NCBI GenBank assembly: GCA_002368795.1
Contig: DFFG01000057.1
Span: forward strand, 1 to 43,714
Reading direction: 5' to 3'
Source: Eubacterium sp. UBA3782
Lineage (GTDB): Bacteria > Bacillota > Clostridia > Lachnospirales > Lachnospiraceae
DNA length: 43,714 bases
A model generated the notes under the pieces. It was not told where the DNA came from. It ran no database searches and saw only the letters and a program-made list of their open reading frames with translations. Shown here one piece after another: positions 25,177 through 32,339 of this stretch (position 1 is its first letter; each line of letters begins with the position of its first letter). A program made the translations under genes and the position numbers.

Positions 25177-25572
25177 TTACTGCTCCTTTCCGCCGTGTGC
25201 TTCCGTCAGATGAGACTTGTAAAGGGAAAGGGCCAGAGAAAGATACATATTGCCCTTCTCATAATTCATGACGCCCTCACGCATCTGCTTTGCCACATCG
25301 CCAAGGCCCTTCTCTTCGAGCTCCTTTGCCATCTTATCTGTCTCTGCTGCATGCTGCTTGTTGTGATTGATCATGTAGGTCAGAAGAGCCAGTGTCTCAT
25401 CCTTGCAGCTGCCGCCGTCAGGATCACAGTGTCCGCAGTGGGCATGTACATCCCCGTCATGATCATGGTGATGATGATGCTCATGCTCGTGATCGTGATC
25501 ATGGCTATGCTCATGGTCATGATCCGCGCCGTGCGGGATCAGATTCCCGTTTTCATCCCTTAAAATGTGCAT
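25177..25572 (-). CDS. His-rich small protein, probable nickel-binding accessory
   Basis: Of 131 residues, positions about 14-48 are an alternating His/Asp/Glu stretch (HDHEHSHDHDHEHEHHHHH and on), followed by Cys-rich HAHCGHCDPDGGSC. The rest (about 58-131) looks like two or three amphipathic helices, including a LLTYMINHNKQHAAE segment. I do not recognise the helical domain. Such His runs bind nickel, cobalt or zinc, for example in HypB and SlyD. As first gene of the unit before cooT, cooC and acsB it probably stores or hands over nickel. No signal peptide is seen, so it should be cytoplasmic. Function is inference from composition and context. Confidence 0.75.
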   Translation of the reverse strand: MHILRDENGNLIPHGADHDHEHSHDHDHEHEHHHHHDHDGDVHAHCGHCDPDGGSCKDETLALLTYMINHNKQHAAETDKMAKELEEKGLGDVAKQMREGVMNYEKGNMYLSLALSLYKSHLTEAHGGKEQ

Positions 25573-25590
25573 GTATATTTTCCTCCTGTC

Positions 25591-25650
25591 TGGTGATCAT
25601 CCGTTGGATCACGCGATATTATAATTGGAATAGCCACACAATCCGGCTAT
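25591..25650 (-). other. Two hairpins in the leader of the His-rich/cooT/cooC/acsB transcript
   Basis: Minus-strand leader of about 80 bases: AATAGCC-GGATTGTGT-GGCTATT (25650-25628) and GTGATC-CAACGGAT-GATCAC (about 25610-25591), the latter ending about 14 bases before the AGGAGG ribosome site. Possible mRNA stabiliser or translational control element; no known riboswitch core is seen. Confidence 0.4.
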
Positions 25651-25657
25651 TTTCTGT

Positions 25658-25686
25658 ATTATAAACGAATGGAAAACACAAATCAA
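25658..25686 (-). promoter_or_regulatory. Promoter of the nickel accessory/acs unit
   Basis: TTGATT at 25686-25681, 17-base spacer, TATAAT at 25663-25658 on minus. It is the likely main promoter for the His-rich gene, cooT, cooC and acsB. Confidence 0.75.
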
Positions 25687-25770
25687 GTAAGCTGCCTTTC
25701 CGGGGGCTTCATTTCTGGTATACTTTGTCTTTTTTTCTGAACAATTCGGAAGATTATCCGTGCAAAACTT

Positions 25771-25833
25771 CCAAAAAAAAGCCGCGCGGCAGCATGAGGG
25801 ATTTTCCCCCTGCAAAATGCCTTGAGCGGCTTT
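25771..25833 (-). terminator. Nested bidirectional terminator hairpin
   Basis: On minus AAAGCCGC (25833-25826) pairs with GCGGCTTT (25785-25778), enclosing GGCA/TGCC and AGGG/CCCT stems, and is followed by eight T. It is oriented to end any transcript from plsY that passes the two 65-base repeats. Its AAGGCATTTTGCA word resembles the AAGGCATTACGCA of the repeats. Confidence 0.75.
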
Positions 25834-25894
25834 CATTACTGGATACAGAGAACAAAAACGCTGGCAGGACCGATACGGCCCAAAAAACTCCCCC

Positions 25895-25959
25895 GGAAGA
25901 CATTTAAGCAAACATTCTGCAGACCCGACAGGGTCGAAGCCGTTTGCGTAATGCCTTCC
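25895..25959. repeat. 65-base structured repeat, copy 2
   Basis: Same nested fold as copy 1, but the inner stem is GACCC-GACA-GGGTC. Here the module sits inside a longer perfect stem: AAAACTCCCCCGGAAG on one side and CTTCCCGGGGGAGTTTT on the other, giving U tracts on both strands, so it can work as a bidirectional terminator. No gene is visible anywhere in 25687-26086. Confidence 0.75.
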
Positions 25960-25985
25960 CGGGGGAGTTTTTAAATGCCGTCTGC

Positions 25986-26050
25986 GGAAACCATTTAAGC
26001 AAATACCTGGCAAGTCCCAAAGTCCTTAAGCCTTTGCCTTAATGTCTTCC
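25986..26050. repeat. 65-base structured repeat, copy 3 (diverged)
   Basis: Exactly 65 bases long and 26 bases after copy 2. It keeps the outer GGAA/TTCC, CATTTAAG/CTTAATG and GCAAA/TTTGC pairings, the AAGCC word and length, but the apical part has changed to a GGCAAG/CTT-AA-GCC stem. It lies 37 bases after the plsY stop. Confidence 0.6.
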
Positions 26051-26086
26051 TGGGCGTGTGTTTTTACGGTACTTCTTCCGGAACTC

Positions 26087-26746
26087 TCACTTGTCCGTTT
26101 TGTTTTTCTTGAACAGGTAGGTCTTTCTCTCATTTCCGGCCATGAGCCTTTTGATATTCTCCCGGTGTCCCCAGAAGGCCAAAATCGTCAGCAGCAGAAC
26201 GATGATATACATCTCGATCAGCCTTGGCGTCGTCATGCCGTAATGTCCCATGCTTCCGAATACGATCATAAAAATCAGGAATGCCACATACATGGACATC
26301 GAGCAGAAGGAAACGTAATGGGTCAGATTGAACAGGATGAGGAAGGTTATGATGCAGATGGCCAGGAGCCTCATATCTCCGAAGCCTGCCAGCATTCCTG
26401 CCGTCGCAGCAATGCCCTTTCCTCCCTTAAAATTAAGGTAAAAGGGGAAATCGTGTCCCAGGACCACACCTGCACCGGTCCAGATCTTGAGCAGGGGAAA
26501 CAGCTCGGGGCTGCTGCCCTGGAAGATCAGGGTCGTGACCAGTACGGCAAGAAGGCCTTTGATCATATCTCCAACCAGGGTGATGATTCCCGCCTTGAAG
26601 CCCAGCGTGCGCAGGGCGTTTGTCGTCCCCGCATTTCCGCTTCCCTTCGTCCGGATATCGATCCCGTTCAGTCTTCCATATATATATGAGGTCTGGATCA
26701 GCCCGAAGCCGTAGCCGATCGCCAGACACAACAATCTTTGCAGCAT
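26087..26746 (-). CDS. plsY: Acyl-phosphate:glycerol-3-phosphate acyltransferase
   Basis: The 219-residue integral membrane protein has about five hydrophobic segments. It performs the first acylation in phospholipid synthesis using acyl-phosphate. The family motifs are visible: SYIYGRLNGIDIRTKGSGNAGTTNALRTLG (motif 1, about residues 24-53), GHDFPFYLNFKGGKGIAATAG (motif 2, about 97-117) and GHRENIKRLMAGNE (motif 3, near 200). The start is ATG 26746, preceded by AGGAGAGAAGAC; an earlier GTG has no ribosome site. The tail is Lys-rich. A promoter and a hairpin lie between it and der. Confidence 0.95.
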   Translation of the reverse strand: MLQRLLCLAIGYGFGLIQTSYIYGRLNGIDIRTKGSGNAGTTNALRTLGFKAGIITLVGDMIKGLLAVLVTTLIFQGSSPELFPLLKIWTGAGVVLGHDFPFYLNFKGGKGIAATAGMLAGFGDMRLLAICIITFLILFNLTHYVSFCSMSMYVAFLIFMIVFGSMGHYGMTTPRLIEMYIIVLLLTILAFWGHRENIKRLMAGNERKTYLFKKNKTDK

Positions 26747-26847
26747 GTCTTCTCTCCTGTCCTGGCACACTTTTGCGTCACATATAATGCCTTTCAGAAG
26801 CCGGCTGCACCGTATGCCGAAAAATGCAGCCGAAGGCGTTCCTGCCT

Positions 26848-26853
26848 ATTATA
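26848..26853 (-). promoter_or_regulatory. Extended -10 promoter between der and plsY
   Basis: On minus TGGTATAAT fits the TGnTATAAT extended -10; no good -35 is seen. A GGCTGCA/TGCAGCC hairpin at 26803-26831 follows in the leader of plsY. Confidence 0.55.
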
Positions 26854-26892
26854 CCACGTTCGTGCCAAAGTGCGCGAAAATCTTACGACCCC

Positions 26893-28227
26893 TTAGGATG
26901 GGGAATCCTTTTCCTGCCGCTCGCGGATCAGGAAACGCAGCGGCGTCCCGCGGAAGCCGAAGGAATCGCGGATGCGGTTCTCCAGATACCGCTGATAGGA
27001 AAAATGCATCAGTTTCTTGTCGTTAACAAAGATAACGAAGGTCGGCGGCTTGACCGACACCTGTGTCATGTAGAAGATCTTCAGCCGTTTGCCCTTGTCT
27101 GACGGAGGCTGCTGCAGCGCAACGGCCTCGGTCAGGATCTCATTGAGTACGCCGGTCGCGACTCTCTGCGCCTGGTTTTCCAGAATGGCATCCACCGTAT
27201 CAAACAGCTTGGGCAGACGCTGTCCGCTCAGGGCGGAGATAAAGATCAGCTCAGCATAGTAGGCAAAGGAAAGGGTGGACCGCACCTTGTCGGTGAACTC
27301 TTTCATGGTCTTGTCGTTCTTCTCGATGGCATCCCATTTGTTGACCGCTATGATCAGGCCCTTGCCCTCCTCATGGGCAATGCCTGCGATCTTGGCATCC
27401 TGCTCTGTGATTCCTTCCACGGCATCAATGACCACGACAGCCACGTCACAGCGCTCCACGGCAGAGACCGTACGGATGATGCTGTAGCGCTCCAGATCCT
27501 CTTTGATCTTGCTTTTTCTGCGCAGGCCGGCCGTATCGATGAACGTATAATCCCGGCCGTTTCTGGTGATCACGGTGTCGATGGCATCTCTTGTCGTGCC
27601 GGCAATATCCGATACGATCACACGGTTTTTGCCAAGAAGCTTGTTGATGATCGAGGATTTGCCAACGTTCGGCTTGCCCACGATGGCGATCTTTGGATTC
27701 TCGTCGGTCTCCTCTGTGCCTGCCCCCTCGGGGAAATGGCTGATGACTGCATCCAGCAGATCACCAAGCCCCTGCTTGCCCTCAGCCGAGATCGGATAGG
27801 GCTCGCCGATGCCAAGGTTATAAAACTCATAGACATCCATGGACTGGGAAAGGAAATTATCTACTTTGTTGACGGCAAGCACCACCGGCTTGCTGCTCTT
27901 GCGGAGCATATTGGCCACCTGCATATCAGAGTCCACCAGTCCCTGCCGCACGTCCGTCATAAAGATAATGACATCCGCCGTCTCCATGGCGATCATGGCC
28001 TGCTCCCGCATCTGGGAAAGAATGATATCGCTGCTGTCCGGCTCTATACCGCCGGTATCGATCACGGTAAACTCCCGGTCGAGCCAGGTCACATCCGTAT
28101 AGATACGGTCCCTGGTCACACCAGGTGTATCCTTTACGATCGAGATCCTCTGGCCTGCCAGCGAATTAAACAGCGTGGATTTGCCTACGTTAGGCCTCCC
28201 GACTATCGCTACGATCGGTCTGCTCAT
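26893..28227 (-). CDS. der: Ribosome biogenesis GTPase Der (EngA)
   Basis: The 444-residue protein has two GTPase domains in tandem and a C-terminal KH-like domain, the Der layout needed for 50S assembly. Domain 1 shows GRPNVGKSTLFN, DTPG, DTGG and NKVD. Domain 2 (from about residue 178) shows GKPNVGKSSIIN, DIAGTTRD, DTAG and NKWD. The ending RFLIRERQEKDSPS is a short basic tail. The start is ATG 28227 with AGAAGGAGG upstream; the longer open frame to 28293 has no support. It overlaps the end of the DUF512 gene by 38 bases. Confidence 0.96.
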   Translation of the reverse strand: MSRPIVAIVGRPNVGKSTLFNSLAGQRISIVKDTPGVTRDRIYTDVTWLDREFTVIDTGGIEPDSSDIILSQMREQAMIAMETADVIIFMTDVRQGLVDSDMQVANMLRKSSKPVVLAVNKVDNFLSQSMDVYEFYNLGIGEPYPISAEGKQGLGDLLDAVISHFPEGAGTEETDENPKIAIVGKPNVGKSSIINKLLGKNRVIVSDIAGTTRDAIDTVITRNGRDYTFIDTAGLRRKSKIKEDLERYSIIRTVSAVERCDVAVVVIDAVEGITEQDAKIAGIAHEEGKGLIIAVNKWDAIEKNDKTMKEFTDKVRSTLSFAYYAELIFISALSGQRLPKLFDTVDAILENQAQRVATGVLNEILTEAVALQQPPSDKGKRLKIFYMTQVSVKPPTFVIFVNDKKLMHFSYQRYLENRIRDSFGFRGTPLRFLIRERQEKDSPS

Positions 28228-29638
28228 ACATCTGCCTCCTTCTATGTGTATCGTCCTGCTTCTCGCCAAAGATCGCCCGGACAAGGTCTTCACCTTCCGG
28301 ATCCACGACGATAACAGGAACCTCCAGCTCTTCTATTACCTGCTCCACGGTCACATCGTCCAGGAAAACATTTTCCCCGGACCGGAGCATATTGCAGGGG
28401 ATCAGCAGCGCATCGCCAAGCGCCCGTCCCTTTAGCTGCCGGATCAGGTCCTGACCTGTGATCAGACCGGAGACCGTGATCAGTTCTCCAAAAAAGTCAT
28501 TGCGGACCGGAAAGACCGTAATGGTTGTATCCGGCTCTGCCTCCATGGCCATCCTGGCAAGCTCTTCCAGCGTACCGGCTGCCAGAAGCCCTGTGGCAAT
28601 AGTGATCTGCCGCATTTTCTTTGCGCCGCCCTGCACCATCTTACCGTCCGTAAGAGCGTCCGTTCGTTCAGCTTCCCTGCCTCTGTTCCGGGTCCTTTCC
28701 TCCAGCGCTTCCGCAAATTCACTGCGCAGAAGCCGCAGCATGCCGACGCCGTTTTCCAGCTGAAGATAGCCGTCATAAGATTCTTCCTCCGGAAGTTCTT
28801 CGCCGGCCAAAAGGTACCACTCATCCGACGCATGCACAAAATGCAGCCCCCACTGGGCAGCTGCCTTTTCCTGCCAGCGGTGAATAATGGCAAGCACTTC
28901 CCTGGCATCCTCCCTGGTAAAGGGCTCCAGCGGGTACAGACCCTCCCGGTATTTGGACAGTCCGACCGGCACGACCGACACACTGCGCAGCGCCGGCAGA
29001 TATTCGTAAAGATCCGAGATACTCCGCTCCAGCTCTGCCCCGTCATTGATCCCGCGGCAAAGTACGATCTGCCCGTTCATCTCGATTCCGGCTTCCGCCA
29101 GGCGCTTAACCTTTGGGAAGACCTCGCCGGCATGACGGTTGTGCAGCATCTTTACACGCAGCTCCGGATTTGTCGTCTGGAAGGAAATGTTGATCGGCTC
29201 CATGCGGTAGCGGATGATCCTGTCGATATCGTGATCGTTCATGTTGGTAAGCGTCACGTAATTACCCTGCAGAAAGCTGAGTCTGGAATCATCATCCTTG
29301 AAATACAGCGTATCCCGCATGCCCTTTGGCATCTGATCGATAAAGCAGAAGATGCAGCGGTTCCGGCAGGAACGATAGTCGTCCATCAGACTGCTGGCAA
29401 AGGTGATGCCCAGCTCCTCGTCCGCATCCTTTTCGATCTCCAGAAGCCACTCCTCGCCGCTCTCCTTTTTCTTCAGCAGCACTTCGATATACTCGTCGCT
29501 GCAAAGATACCGGTAATCAAAGATATCCTCGATGGGCATATCGTTGATGCGCAGGAGCTCATCTCCCGGTTCCATATTCAGTTCTTCGGCAATGCTTCCC
29601 GGCATGACCGCTTCGATCACATGGCGGCTGCGTTTCAT
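28190..29638 (-). CDS. DUF512 protein with PDZ-like N-terminus and radical-SAM-like core
   Basis: The 482-residue protein starts MKRSRHVIEAV with AGGAGGGATC upstream. Residues 1-70 resemble a PDZ domain (GSIAEELNMEPGDELLRINDMPI). A CRNRCIFC motif near residue 105 matches the CxxxCxxC of radical SAM enzymes, and the C-terminal half is DUF512 (GYLQLENGVGMLRLLRSEF, NDFFGELITVSGLITGQDL, DVTVEQV). The family is conserved beside der in many Firmicutes, but its reaction is not known to me. The translational overlap with der suggests coupled expression. Its own promoter is at 29743-29771. Confidence 0.88.
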   Translation of the reverse strand: MKRSRHVIEAVMPGSIAEELNMEPGDELLRINDMPIEDIFDYRYLCSDEYIEVLLKKKESGEEWLLEIEKDADEELGITFASSLMDDYRSCRNRCIFCFIDQMPKGMRDTLYFKDDDSRLSFLQGNYVTLTNMNDHDIDRIIRYRMEPINISFQTTNPELRVKMLHNRHAGEVFPKVKRLAEAGIEMNGQIVLCRGINDGAELERSISDLYEYLPALRSVSVVPVGLSKYREGLYPLEPFTREDAREVLAIIHRWQEKAAAQWGLHFVHASDEWYLLAGEELPEEESYDGYLQLENGVGMLRLLRSEFAEALEERTRNRGREAERTDALTDGKMVQGGAKKMRQITIATGLLAAGTLEELARMAMEAEPDTTITVFPVRNDFFGELITVSGLITGQDLIRQLKGRALGDALLIPCNMLRSGENVFLDDVTVEQVIEELEVPVIVVDPEGEDLVRAIFGEKQDDTHRRRQMYEQTDRSDSREA

Positions 29639-29742
29639 CCCGATCCCTCCTGAAAAAAAATGTACCTCGGTCCTCTGCCCGCGGAAATACTGGTAAGACC
29701 AATGCTTTTTCTGTTGATGCCGGCGATCCGCCGGCTCGATAT

Positions 29743-29771
29743 ATCTTAGCAATTCGTCTGTGAAAAAGCAA
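29743..29771 (-). promoter_or_regulatory. Promoter of the DUF512-der unit
   Basis: TTGCTT at 29771-29766, 17-base spacer, TAAGAT at 29748-29743 on minus. A GCCGGCGGATCGCCGGC hairpin (29720-29736) lies in the roughly 100-base leader. The promoter is back to back with that of prs. Confidence 0.6.
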
Positions 29772-29790
29772 GTTAATCCCGCCCTTTTTA

Positions 29791-29819
29791 TTGACACTAA
29801 TTACCCATGATGGTAAGAT
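29791..29819 (+). promoter_or_regulatory. Promoter of the PRPP synthetase gene
   Basis: TTGACA at 29791-29796, 17-base spacer ending in TGG, TAAGAT at 29814-29819. This is the only clear plus-strand promoter in the window. Confidence 0.8.
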
Positions 29820-29887
29820 TGTTTCGCCAAACTATACAGGTTTGTCCAACTTCTTTCGCCAAGTCTAATTCTAATCTGGAGGATTCA

Positions 29888-31054
29888 ATGGCAAATACAA
29901 AATATCTTCTTCACTCGAATGCCGTAGCACCGCTCAAGATCGTCGCCCTGCCGGGCTGCGAGGCAATGGCACGGCAGATCGATGAATATCTCGTGCAGTT
30001 CCGCCGCGAGATGGTCAACGCCAATCCGGAGAAAAAAGACCTCTATGGCTACAGTGCCGACAGCTTTCTTCTGGAAGCTGAGCTGCCTCGTTTCGGCACC
30101 GGTGAGGCCAAAGGTTTTCTCAAGGAATCCGTCCGTGGTGTCGATCTGTTCCTTCTGGTCGATGTCTGCAACTACAGCATTACCTATAAAGAGTTCGGCA
30201 TGGAGAACCACATGTCTCCGGACGATCATTTCCAGAACCTGAAGCGTGTCATCTCTGCCGTCAACGGCAAGGCACACCGTATAAATGTCATCATGCCCTT
30301 CCTCTATGAAGGACGCCAGCACAAAAGGACCAGCCGGGAATCCCTCGACTGCGCCCTTGCCCTGCAGGAGCTGCAGGCGATGGGTGTCACCAACATCCTG
30401 ACCTTCGACGCCCATGACCCCCGCGTCATGAACGCGATCCCGCTCCACGGCTTCGACAACTTCTTCCCGACCTATCAGTTCCTGAAAGCTCTGCTGAAAG
30501 ATGAGCCGGACATGCAGATCAACAACGAGCATCTGATGATCATCAGCCCCGATGAGGGCGCCATGTCCCGTGCCGTCTACTTCTCCAACGTCCTTGGCGT
30601 AGACATGGGCATGTTCTATAAGAGAAGAGACTACTCCGTGGTCGTCAACGGCAAAAACCCCATCGTCGCCCACGAATTCCTGGGTGATTCCGTCGAGGGC
30701 AAAGACTGCGTCATCATCGACGATATGATCGCCTCCGGCGGCAGCATGCTGGACTGTGCAAAACAGCTGAAAGACCGCGGCGCGCGCAACGTCTACGTAT
30801 GCACCACCTTCGGCCTGTTCACCGAGGGCCTCGCCAAATTTGATGAAGCCTATGGCAACGGCACGATCAAAAAGATCATCACCACCAATCTGGTCTACCA
30901 GACACCAGAGCTCCTCTCCCGTCCCTGGTACACCACCGCCCGGATGGGCAAATACATGGCCAGCATCATTGACACGCTGAACCATGACGTCTCCATCAAC
31001 AAGGTACGTGACAACACCCTGAAGATCAACCGCATGCTTCGCCGCCACAGGTAA
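29888..31054 (+). CDS. prs: Ribose-phosphate pyrophosphokinase family protein (long form)
   Basis: The 388-residue protein starts MANTKYLLHS, with CTGGAGG seven bases upstream. It makes phosphoribosyl pyrophosphate for nucleotide, His and Trp synthesis, or a close relative of that activity. RFGTGEAKGFLKESVRGVDLFLL matches the N-terminal RFxDGE block, LTFDAHDPRVMNAIP stands where DLHAxQIQGFF is usual, and IIDDMIASGGSMLDCAK is the PRPP-binding loop. It is about 70 residues longer than typical Prs (315), with an N-terminal extension and inserts, and has FLYEGRQHKRTSRES in place of PYARQDR. It may be a lineage-specific variant with altered regulation. Confidence 0.85.
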   Translation: MANTKYLLHSNAVAPLKIVALPGCEAMARQIDEYLVQFRREMVNANPEKKDLYGYSADSFLLEAELPRFGTGEAKGFLKESVRGVDLFLLVDVCNYSITYKEFGMENHMSPDDHFQNLKRVISAVNGKAHRINVIMPFLYEGRQHKRTSRESLDCALALQELQAMGVTNILTFDAHDPRVMNAIPLHGFDNFFPTYQFLKALLKDEPDMQINNEHLMIISPDEGAMSRAVYFSNVLGVDMGMFYKRRDYSVVVNGKNPIVAHEFLGDSVEGKDCVIIDDMIASGGSMLDCAKQLKDRGARNVYVCTTFGLFTEGLAKFDEAYGNGTIKKIITTNLVYQTPELLSRPWYTTARMGKYMASIIDTLNHDVSINKVRDNTLKINRMLRRHR

Positions 31055-31120
31055 GCAGAAGATCCGGAAAGCCAGGGCAAACTGCACAGGCACCGAAATC
31101 AAATAAGATGATAAAATACG

Positions 31121-31152
31121 CAGCGCGGCTATTCAAAGCCGCGCTGTTTTTT
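31121..31152 (+). terminator. Bidirectional terminator between prs and yraN
   Basis: CAGCGCGGCT-ATTCAA-AGCCGCGCTG is a perfect stem followed by TTTTTTC on plus. On minus it is followed by CGTATTTTATC, so it may also end the yraN transcript. Confidence 0.88.
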
Positions 31153-31541
31153 CATGCTTGATAGGGAAACGCATCCTTGAACCAGCGGATGCTTTCCCGT
31201 TTTTCTGCCGGATCACCGCTGATAGCGATCACGTCGAACCGGATGCGGATGCGTCCCTCTTCTGCCAGTCTCCACAACCGGGAGCACAGCAGGTAGTACC
31301 TGGCTGTCCTGCAGATCGTCCTCTGCTTTGCCGGTCCTACGGCCTCCTCCGGATGGCCGTAACGCTCGCTCTGCCGGTATTTTACCTCGACAAAGCAGAT
31401 CGTACCGGCAGGATCTTTGCTGATGATGTCGATCTCTCCGGTCCGGGAGCGGAAATTGCGTTCCAGGATCCGGCAGCCGGCCATCTTCAGGTATTCGGCA
31501 GCTGCCTCCTCATAGAACGCACCTGTTATTCTTTTGTTCAT
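31152..31541 (-). CDS. yraN: YraN family (UPF0102) putative endonuclease-like protein
   Basis: The 129-residue protein has the restriction-endonuclease-like fold signature of YraN: GAFYEEAAAEYLKMAGCRILERNF, RTGEIDIISKD and ICFVEVKYRQSE, giving the E..D..ExK set. It lies downstream of rnhB, the usual order (rnhB-yraN) in Firmicutes and many other bacteria. A DNA-recombination role has been suggested for relatives, but the activity is not established. The ribosome site (TAGGG) is weak. Confidence 0.9.
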   Translation of the reverse strand: MNKRITGAFYEEAAAEYLKMAGCRILERNFRSRTGEIDIISKDPAGTICFVEVKYRQSERYGHPEEAVGPAKQRTICRTARYYLLCSRLWRLAEEGRIRIRFDVIAISGDPAEKRESIRWFKDAFPYQA

Positions 31542-31624
31542 GCCTGTGCCCTATATGCAGAGCAGGTGCAGAAATATCAAAATGCGGGAAGGATCTGGTC
31601 TGCCTGCCCGCCGCCTATTGCGGC

Positions 31625-32293
31625 TTAGTCTGCCTCCTGGACAAAGTGGCCAATAAAGCTTCTCCGGTGGATCGGCGTCGGGCCGTATTTTTTCAGCGCC
31701 TCGATATGTGCTGCGGTTCCATAGCCCTTGTTTGATGCAAAGGCATACTCCGGAAAACGCCGGTCGTATTCTTCCATCAGATGGTCTCTGGTCACCTTTG
31801 CGATGATGCTGGCCGCGGCAATGCTCTGGCTTCTGGCATCTCCCTTGATGATGGAGACCTGCCGGATGGTTAGATCCGGGATATGTACGGCATCCACCAG
31901 CAGCAGATCTGGGGATGGCGTAAGGGATCCGACCGCCTGCCGCATGGCCTCGTAGGTTGCCTGCAGGATGTTGATCTCATCGATGCGCTCCGGTGTGGCC
32001 GTCCCGATCCCTACGGCAATGGCTTCCCGCATGATCACCTCGTACAGTTCTTCTCTTCGCTTTTCCGAAAGCTTTTTGGAGTCGTTGATCCACTGGATGC
32101 GCAGATCCTTTGGCAGAATGACGGCACCCGCCATGACCGGCCCGGCCAGGGGGCCTCGGCCGACCTCATCGATACCGCAGATCAGCGCGGCGTCCGGATA
32201 TTTCTTTTCGAATTCACAGAGCGCCTCCACCCGTTCCATTTCCTTTTGAAGCCTCAGGGCTCTTTTCTGCTCTGCCTCTTCCTTTTTTGTCAT
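31625..32293 (-). CDS. rnhB: Ribonuclease HII
   Basis: The 222-residue protein cuts RNA in RNA-DNA hybrids and single ribonucleotides in DNA. The catalytic block GIDEVGRGPLAGPVMAGAV contains the Asp-Glu pair; LLVDAVHIP supplies the next Asp, and GYGTAAHIEALKKYGPTPIHR is the C-terminal family signature. A Lys/Glu-rich N-terminal helix of about 30 residues precedes the core. ATG 32293 was preferred to the upstream TTG at 32320; a GGAG lies 14 bases upstream, so the start is not certain. Confidence 0.94.
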   Translation of the reverse strand: MTKKEEAEQKRALRLQKEMERVEALCEFEKKYPDAALICGIDEVGRGPLAGPVMAGAVILPKDLRIQWINDSKKLSEKRREELYEVIMREAIAVGIGTATPERIDEINILQATYEAMRQAVGSLTPSPDLLLVDAVHIPDLTIRQVSIIKGDARSQSIAAASIIAKVTRDHLMEEYDRRFPEYAFASNKGYGTAAHIEALKKYGPTPIHRRSFIGHFVQEAD

Positions 32294-32339
32294 AACGATC
32301 TTTTGTCTCCGTATCTGCAAACCTGTACGTTACTCTGCA

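Noticed and set aside
26893..28293. The longer Der frame starting at 28293
   Set aside because: ATG 28227 has a strong AGAAGGAGG and begins at the conserved MSRPIVAIVGRPN; the extra 22 residues have no family support.
29639..29797. 53-residue N-terminal extension of the DUF512 protein
   Set aside because: AGGAGGG lies before the ATG at 29638, and the promoter at 29743-29771 lies inside the extension, so it cannot be translated from that transcript.
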